A stretch of 64,000 nucleotides of DNA from Halichoerus grypus (lineage: Eukaryota; Chordata; Mammalia; Carnivora; Phocidae): the NCBI RefSeq assembly GCF_964656455.1, contig NC_135722.1, positions 48,254,628 through 48,318,627 on the forward strand, written 5' to 3'. Of this stretch, positions 56,496-64,000 are shown in pieces (within the stretch, counting starts at the first letter, position 1; the number at the start of each line of letters is the position of its first letter). The translations under genes were made by a program, and so were the position numbers. Below the pieces are notes generated by a model that was given only the letters and a program-made list of their open reading frames with translations, was not told the DNA's origin and searched no databases.

Positions 56496-57047
56496 TTCAC
56501 ATGCTGGCCAGCATTTGGTGTTGTCAGTGTTCCAAATTTTGGCTGTTCTAATCTGTGTGTACTGGTATCTCACTGTTGTATTAATCTGCGTTTCCCTGAT
56601 GAGATATGATGTGGAATGTTTCTTCATATGCTTACTTGCTATCCGTATATCTTTTTTTGATGAGGTGCCTATTAAGGTCTTTGACCCATTTTTAAATCAG
56701 GTTGTTTTCTTATTGCTGAGTTTTACGAGTTCCTTGTATATTTTGGGTAACAGTCCTTTACCAAACGTATCTTTTGCAAATATTTACTCCTAGTCTGTGG
56801 CTTGTCTTCTCATTCTCTTGACATTGTCTTTTGCAGAAATGAAATTTTTAATTTTACTGAAATTCAGACTATCAATTATGTCTTTCAAAGATTGTGCATT
56901 TGGGGGTACCTAAAGTCATTGCCACATCAAAGGTCACCCGGGTTTTCTCCTACGTTGCCTTCCAGGAGTTTTATAGTTCTGTGTTTTACTTTTAGGTCTG
57001 TGATCCATTTTGAATTACTGTTTGAAGGGTGTATGCAAAGATTTTTT

Positions 57048-57720
57048 AAACTTATTTATAAACAGACATCAGAATTAAACGAAGGTAGTTAGGTATTAAG
57101 TTAAGATGTTTAAAAGTTGATTAGCTCCCTGTGGAAAGGACTTAAAAAATATTTATGCATTTGAGCAATTCCAGTTCTAGAATTTACCTTGAAGATACAT
57201 CTCTGCAAAAATAATACAGCATATGCACAAGGTTATTCACTGCAGCATTTCCATAATAGTAAGTCTATTGAGATGTGGGACAACACAAATTCCTGTCACA
57301 AACATGGTTCAACAAATTACATCCAGGTAATAAAATACTATGTCACTAAAAAATAATTAGAAAACTTTCTACAAACTGATATGGAGTACCTTCCATTTTA
57401 ATTTCCATAGTTAAGTAGAAAAAGCTGAAAAAAAGTATATAGAGAGAATGCTTCCTTTTGTATAAGGAAGAAGAGAAAATAACTATATATTCACTTTTGC
57501 AAAAAGAAACACAAGGATAAATCGGAACCTGATGGTGATTACCTAAATTGAGTGGTTGCCTCCTACAGTTACGTAATGTGTGTGAGAGCAGGGTGGAGGG
57601 GGTAAGGTTAGGAGCTAGTGTCTAAGTTTACCTTTATCTGAATATACCCTTTCACATAGTTTATCTTTATCTGACTATACATTTTCATATAGTTTTGATT
57701 TTGGAATAATTAAATGCCTT
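57048..57720 (+). repeat. Ancient LINE-1 3' relic
   Basis: GAGCAATTCCAGTTCTAGAA, CACAAGGTTATTCACTGCAG, CCAGGTAATAAAATACTATG and AGTGGTTGCCTCCTACAG keep the order of an old L1 3' end. Confidence 0.7.
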
Positions 57721-58139
57721 ATGTATAAAATTATAAAATTAAATAATAAGGATTTAAAAAGAAAACACCTACAAATTAACATAAAGATAAGGAAATAAAG
57801 CCAGCTATATATGAAACTGATGATATGACACAGGAAAACAATTTTTTCAAATAACTCTTGAATACAGCACCGCGGCTTTACATCGCTAGTGGCATCTGTT
57901 CTGAGGACAAATGGAACTACAAAGAAATCCTGAACAATTTATAATATTTTACTGTTAGTAGTAATATTAGTATTGTAATTCTGAAACAGTTTTATGTATA
58001 TTGTGGAATAAAGAGAATATGTAAGTATCAAGATTTTCATGTTAAGGAGAAAGAGACAAAGTATGAAATAAAAAAAATTAATAAAATGTTTGAGATATTA
58101 AATCTTAATGGGGAATATTAGTATGAATTGATAATTATA

Positions 58140-58173
<34 letters not shown>

Positions 58174-59196
58174 TTTTCCTAGCTCTGTCACCTAAAAGTA
58201 CCTGTAAGTAATAGTATTCCAAATAGCACTAAACATTCTCAGTGCACAGATTTTGGGTTCCAAATACCATTGCCCACTACAAGGAACAAAGGCTCCTTGG
58301 AGAAATAGAGAATTCCAAAACTAGTACAGGAAAAATACAAGGTGGGTCTGGGATATCTTATACTGTAACAAAGTAAAAGAGTACTCAATGACTAATGGAG
58401 TCATACCAAAAGGACACACGAGCTACCTTGAAGAGACCTCCACTGTTCAAATTTTAGACAATACAAGCATGAAAAATAATGATAATGTTAGTAACAACTG
58501 ATTTTTAATAAATAAAGAATATTAAAATAAATTCTGAGCTCTCCTTTAGTGAAGAATGCTAGTGAGTAACTATAGAAGGACTGACAGAATTAGAAAATCA
58601 CCAATTGCAGCCACAATTTCATAATTAACTCAGACAAGGACTGTGAATTGATTCTAGAATGACTAGGTGAAAGATGACTGGGGAACATGACATTCACATT
58701 GTCTAAAGAATTACCCCCCTCCCCCGATCAACTACTAATTCAAAGGCAAACTGTTGGCTTATGTCAGAGACATCTAGTGTTTGTTGGCTTAATCATGTTT
58801 TTAAATAGCACTGAGATGAAGATGACCTGACTTTGCATACCTCCCAATACAATGCAGTAAGAAGACAGCAGCTAGGAAGTGTTCTAGCCAGTGAGATTCA
58901 ACAGGAATCAAATCAAGCTCAGATCTGCCTTTTAGATGGCAGGAAATTCAGGGAATATAAGAACAAGCTTAATGACACCATGAGGAAACAGTCAGCCTAA
59001 TCCAAATGTGGACTTCTTACAAACATCAGGAAGTCAGGAGGGCTGCTTTAGATTTAAAATGACTGAAGAGACATAGCAACCAAAAGCAATATGTTAGTTT
59101 TGACTAGATCCTGTATCTAAACAAAGACAGTTATAAAGACATTTGGTGACAGTTGGGGACAATTGAATGTGGCCTCAGTAGCAGTAGATGATCTTA
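57721..59196. other. Spacer with (AT)n-T20
   Basis: An AT run then a T run of about 20 at 58134-58178. No gene or other repeat recognised in the rest. Confidence 0.5.
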
Positions 59197-60226
59197 TGGG
59201 TTATTGTTTTTTTTTTTCTTATTTAAATTCCAATTAGTTAACATACAGTGTAATATTAGTTTCAGGCGTAGAATTTAGTGACTCAACACTTCCATACAAT
59301 ACTCGGTGTTCGTCAGGACAAACGCCCTCCTTAATCCCCATTACCTATTTCACCCATCTCCCTACCCACCTCCCCTCTGGTGACCATCAGTTTGCTCTCC
59401 ATAGTTAAGAGTCTGTTTCTTCGTTTGCCTCTCTCTTTTTTCTCCCTATGTTCATTTGTTTTGTTTCTTAAATTCTGCATGAAATTGTATGGTATTTGTC
59501 TTTCTCTGACTTATTTTGCTTAGCATAATACTCTCTAGCTCTATCCATGTTGTTGCAAATGGCAAAATTTCATTCTTTTTGTGGCTAAGTAATATTCCAT
59601 TGTATATATACCACATCTTCTTTATCCATTCATCAGTCAATGGACATTTGGGCTCTTGCCACAATTTGGCTATTGTAGATAATATGGCTATAAACATCAG
59701 GGTACATGTATCTCTTTGAATTAGCATTTTCGTATCCTTTGGGTAAATACCTAGTAGTGCAAGTGCTGGGTCATACGATAGTTCTATTTTTAACTTTTTG
59801 AGGAACCTCCATACTGTTTTCCAGAGAGGCTGCACCAGTTTGCATTCCCACCAACAGTGTAAGAGGGGGTTCCTCTTTCTCCACATCCTCACCAACACCT
59901 GCTATTTCCTGTGCTATTAATTTTAGCCATTCTGACTAGTGTGAGGTAGTATCTCATCGTGGTTTTGATTTGTATTTCCCTGATGATGAGTGATGTTGGG
60001 CATGTTTTCATGTGTCTGTTAGCCATCTCTATGTCTTCTTTGGAGAAATGTCTATTCATGTCTTCTACCCATTTTTGAAACTGAATTATTTGTTTTTTGG
60101 GTGTTGAGTTTTATAAGTTCTTTATATATTTGGGTACTAACCCTTTATCAGATATGTCATTTATAAATATCTTCTCTCATTCCATAGGTTACCTTTCAGT
60201 TTTGTTGTTTCCTTTGGGTTATTGTT
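59197..60226 (-). mobile_element. 5'-truncated LINE-1, older type
   Basis: Perfect target duplication TGGGTTATTGTT at 59197-59208 and 60215-60226. T-rich tail, older 3' UTR, then ORF2 C-terminus in antisense with the [18 protein letters not shown] stretch near 59800-59860, extending about 370 bases further upstream in ORF2. A run of about 148 codons stays open at 59452-59898 but lacks most of the protein; treated as pseudogene. Confidence 0.95.
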
Positions 60227-60949
60227 ACTTTTTTAGGTGTGAAATGATAATGTACTTATGTAGGAGGATTTCTTTATTCTTCAGGTACTTAAGGCTATGC
60301 ATGTATTTTGGAATGTAGTTCATGATATCTGCAACCTACTTTCAAATGGATCAGCAAAAAAGATCACCATTTTTTTAAAATACTCTAATTGCCCAAAACT
60401 TGCCAGAGACAGACAGACAGAAATTGAAAACAACGATGGGAAAAGGCTAACAACTGATAAATCTGAGTGAAGGAGGATATGGGTGCTCCATAGTATTCTT
60501 TCGACTTTCATGTATCTTTGAGGTTTTTCAAAATAAAGAGCTGGGAGCAAGCACTAATGAGGACTTTCTAATGGCATATTAACTAAATGCATCTAGCTCC
60601 ACTCTTTTCCATGCCCCTCCCCAATTATAGAAGAGGGACAAAATTCTCAAGGAGAAGGAACAGAGGATTAGAAGTGACAACAACACAATTTAGGGAGTTG
60701 GAAAACAAATGGGCAAATGTAAGTGACTTTGCCAACTGGAAAAAGAAAGCTGCAACCAATGCCAGAAAATGACAAATCTTTTCTCATGTTCATGATCTGT
60801 AGGAAAAACCCCAAACTTGTTGTCTTGACATATCAAATCCATTAAGGTCTTTGCCATGAATATCTTTCCATACTCATTTCCTGCCTCTCAACAGGCTCTG
60901 TGAATTGTAAGAGAGCCAAACTACATGTGATCTTTTTCCTATATATGAT
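60227..60949. other. Spacer
   Basis: No supported feature. Confidence 0.5.
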
Positions 60950-61325
60950 CTTTCTTAAATCTAAGACTTTACTCAACATGTTCCCTCTTTGCAGCATGGC
61001 CTTGTCAACTTAGTAAACTCTTCTATTACCTTCCAAGACTCACCTCAGTGTCACCTCTTCCCAAAAGTTGTCTTTCCTTCCAAATCAGATTAAAGTGGAC
61101 TATCCTCATTAGTCTCTTAGCATCCTGTCTACACACGTGATAGCACTTGTAATATTACAGTGCGGTTACTAGTTGACATGCTTGTCTGTCCCCAGAGACT
61201 CTAAACTACAAGGAGGCAGTGATGCCCTGTCAGCCACCAGGGCATACCCACATCTACCTCGGTGCCTGGCTCCCAGCCGGTACACGATACATGTTGGTTA
61301 AATGAATGAGTGATGGAATAAGTGT
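60950..61325 (+). repeat. LINE-2-like 3' end
   Basis: CTCAGTGTCACCTCTTCCCA, a CTGTCCCCAGAGACTCTAAACT region, CTCGGTGCCTGGCTCCCAGC and GTTGGTTAAATGAATGAGTG match the L2 3' end order. Confidence 0.6.
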
Positions 61326-62552
61326 TTTATAGCTGGCTGATTTAACACCTGGCAGTCAGTAGAAATAACTGTTGAAATAAACTAAGAGGCTCTATCTCCC
61401 CATGCAGCAAGGAAGAGACTTCTGTGATTGTTATTCATAGACTGCTCCAGAAAACATAAGGATCGCAGAGGAAAATTGGCACACTGCCAAGCACTAATCC
61501 CAGTGAGTTTCTGAAAGGCATTTTTATGGCCTAGACAAACTCCTTTCAGCTTTTTCTATGTACAGTCAAGTTCTTATAACTCAAAATTTTATCTCATCAA
61601 GCACCTAAGTCATTATGTAGAAGGGGCAAGGGGAAAGGAGGATATGCAAGGAGAAGTGGGGTAAATACTACCACAGACTGTGAAGCAAGACTTCTGTGAT
61701 AATCAAGCAATTGAAGTTTAAAGAGGTAGGAATTAACAAGGTATTTAAGTAGTCTAGACAATATAATAATAATAACCTAAACTAAGACAGGGATAGTGGG
61801 AATTGAGATGAGGTGAGAGATTTGGGACTTACTGACAAACAGAATTGACAGGTTTAATATTAGAAATAAAAAGAAAAAATAGGATGATTTCTGTATTTTT
61901 TTATTAGCCTTAATGAGTAGATTATAGGGTCATGAACTGAACTGGGAATATAAATTGAGCAGCAAACTTTATGGTTTGGGACATGCTGATCTTACGACAT
62001 CTATGATAGATGAATGCAAAAAATGCCAGATAAACACTTGTAAATATATATATATTTAAACTCAAGAAAGAAGTCAAGGTTAGGGACTGGTTTGGAAGTT
62101 GACAGTTGTTACATAGTAACTTAAACTCTGAGTGTGAATGAAATAATTCAAGTTAAGTGTTTAGAATAATAATAAATCCAAAAACATGATGTTGGTTAAT
62201 ACCAAAATATAGAGCTGAATGGAGAGAAGAGCTAGCAAAGCACTAGCAGAGGTCAGAAAAGAAAAAGTGGTTTGGAAGCCAGACAAGGAAAGAATCTCAA
62301 GGTAAGAGGACTAGTCAACACAAAGTGCATGTATGAAAAGGACTGAAGTGGATTTACTGGATTTGGCCTTTTAGGGGTGGTTTGTGCATTTAGCAATAGA
62401 CCTTTCGGGGAGTCAGTTCTGTGGATAACAGATGATTGTTTTTTCTATCATGAATAGGAGATGAAGCAGAAAAGGGAATGTAAGCTCCTGTTTTTGTTAT
62501 GAAGGAACAGAACAAAATAGGATATTAACTAAACAGGGAGATGAGATAAAAT
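61326..62552. other. Spacer, no gene recognised
   Basis: No supported feature. Confidence 0.5.
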
Positions 62553-62774
62553 GTTCCAGGACCCGGGGTGCCTGGGTGGCTCAGTCGTTAAGCGTCTGCC
62601 TTCGGCTCAGGTCATGGTCCCAGGGTCCTGGGATCGAGCCCCGCATCGGGCTCCCCGCTCAGCGGGAAGCCTGCTTCTCCCTCTCCCACTCCCCCTGCTT
62701 GTGTTCCCTCTCTGGCTTTCTCTCTGTCAAATAAATAAAATCTTTAAAAAAAAAAAAAAAAAGTTCCAGGACCC
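62553..62774 (+). mobile_element. Carnivore SINE, young subtype
   Basis: Perfect target duplication GTTCCAGGACCC at 62553-62564 and 62763-62774; full head; poly(A) of about 17. Confidence 0.97.
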
Positions 62775-62814
62775 AATTACAATGTGGTGGTGGTGGAAAT
62801 TGCCCCCACATCCC

Positions 62815-63905
62815 AAAGCAACTCTCTGACACTACCAGGGTATCTGAGAATTCAACTCAATTCTGACACTATCCATCCAGAATAGGGTCAGAATCTGCAG
62901 GTTAAGGGCTCAGTCCTGCAAGACTGCCTCCCATGCCCAGCCCCCCAACACCCCCCCAAACATCAGATGCCAGTCCCAAACCCAAGGTGTTACCAGTGCT
63001 TCTGATGTACCGGCGACAAATTGGAGGTCTCAACTACGCCCTCCTTGGACTTCAGGTGCCAGTCTCAACACCAGGTTGTCACCTGCACTTCCGATAAACT
63101 GGCTATAAATCAGAAGTTCCCACAACCCCTTCCTTGGGTTTGATTAATTTGCCAGAGCTGCTCACAGAACTCAAAGAAACACTTTACTTACTAGATCACT
63201 GATTTATTATAAAAGGTTATAACTCAGGGGCGCCTGGGTGGCTCAGTCATTAAGTGTCTGCCTTCGGCTCAGGTCATGAGCCCAGGGTCCTGGGATCAAG
63301 CCCCACATCGGGCTCCCTGCTTGGTGGGAAGCCTGCTTCTCCCTCTCCCACTCCCCATGCTTGTGTTCCTGCTCTCCCTATCTCTCTCTCTCTCTCTCTC
63401 TGTCAAATAAATAAATAAAATCTTAAAAAAAAAAAAAAAGGTTATAACTCAGAAACAGCGATATAGAAAAGATTCATAGGGCAAGGCATGGGGAAAAGGC
63501 ATGGGACTTCCATGACCTATTCAGGCGACCCACTCCCCCAGGACCTCCTCAAGTTCACCATCCCAGAATCTCTGAACGCAGTCCTTTTGGGTTTTTATGG
63601 AAGCTCCATTACATAGGCATGATTGATTAAATCATTGGCCATTGGCAATTGATTCAACTTCGAGCTCCTCTCCCTTCCCCGGAGGTCTGGGGGCGGGACT
63701 GAAAGCTCTAACCCTCTAATCACATAGTTGGTCCTCCTGGCAACCAGTCCTCATCCTTAGATGGGATATAAGAGTCACTTTATTAACATAATAAAAGACA
63801 CCTCTTACCCCTCCCCTTCATCACTTAGGAAATTACAAGGGTTTTAGGAGCTCTGCCAGAAAGGGACAAAGATAATATATATTTCTTATTTAAAGAATCA
63901 CAAAA
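62815..63905 (+). repeat. LTR-like ancient element, copy 2
   Basis: Colinear with 36815-38058 and more complete: AATTCTGACACTATCC, AGATGCCAGTC, TTGATTAATTTGCCAGAGCT, GGCATGATTGATTAAATCAT, GGGCGGGACTGAAAGCTCTA and GGAAATTACAAGGGTTTTAG. Ends near ATCACA. Probably a solitary LTR of an old endogenous retrovirus family; no internal viral genes are present. A SINE interrupts it. Confidence 0.6.
63211..63451 (+). mobile_element. Carnivore SINE inside the LTR-like element
   Basis: Perfect target duplication AAAAGGTTATAACTCA at 63211-63226 and 63436-63451; young head; CT run and poly(A). Confidence 0.97.
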
Positions 63906-64000
63906 TCACATGAGAGTTAAAGGAAAATCTTGGTTTTAAGATGAAAAATAAGCATGATTAAAGACTATGTGAGAGATTAAATTTCCATACATTCATAACT

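Larger units (their letters stand above)
54140..57047 (-). mobile_element. Old LINE-1 3' half, host of a nested cluster
   Basis: ATGCAAAGATTTTTT occurs at 54140-54154 and 57033-57047 and is the likely target duplication. The element reads antisense: T-rich tail, 3' UTR (TTTAGAGCAATTTAAGATTC), then ORF2 C-terminus to about 55132. It resumes seamlessly at 56496 (TTCACATGCTGGCCAGCATT) and ends near 57032. Insertions inside it are a SINE near its tail and an L1 at 55133-56482. ORF2 sequence is heavily decayed. Confidence 0.85.

Noticed and set aside
59452..59898. 148-codon frame as a working ORF2-derived gene
   Set aside because: It covers only the C-terminal end of L1 ORF2 in a 5'-truncated element with a target duplication; no promoter or fusion partner is seen.

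Overview
This window reads as nuclear DNA of a caniform carnivore, most likely an arctoid (bear/panda, seal or mustelid). The evidence is about 25 copies of tRNA-derived carnivore SINEs with the head GGCGCCTGGGTGGCTCAG and a CT-rich/AAATAAATAAA tail, plus carnivore-type LINE-1. The dog-specific SINE form is not seen. I recognise no host protein-coding exon, rRNA, tRNA or CRISPR array. The stretch is intergenic or deep-intronic DNA built mainly from retrotransposons.

Layout. 1-3025: a LINE-1 copy (copy A) cut by the window edge and lying in an older LINE-1. 3-19.9 kb: spacer with SINEs, MIR/L2 relics, old L1 pieces and two microsatellites. 19.93-27.33 kb: an essentially full-length LINE-1 (copy B) with CpG-rich 5' UTR, T-rich leader, broken ORF1 and ORF2, a two-module 3' UTR and an apparent 3' transduction. 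27.4-31.7 kb: SINEs, L2 and MIR relics. 31.93-32.69 kb: an unusual CpG-dense, degenerate repeat block that resembles no repeat I know. 32.8-41.7 kb: SINE and L1 insertions, several at reused target sites, and an LTR-like element. 42-48.5 kb: old antisense L1, a 128-bp-arm inverted repeat, and an 86-bp segment copied into a SINE 3.3 kb away. 54.1-57.0 kb: a three-generation nest of L1 in L1 in L1. 59.2-60.2 kb: another antisense L1. 62.8-63.9 kb: a second LTR-like copy interrupted by a SINE.

The elements do not form a pathway, but they record one machinery. L1 ORF2p (endonuclease plus reverse transcriptase) mobilised L1 RNA, read-through L1 transcripts and SINE RNA. The signatures are target-site duplications, poly(A) tails, 5' truncation, three candidate 3' transductions, one SINE/L1 chimera and two target sites used twice. 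All ORF2 copies here are disabled by stops or frameshifts. Repeat family names are from memory of consensus sequences and need a RepeatMasker run.
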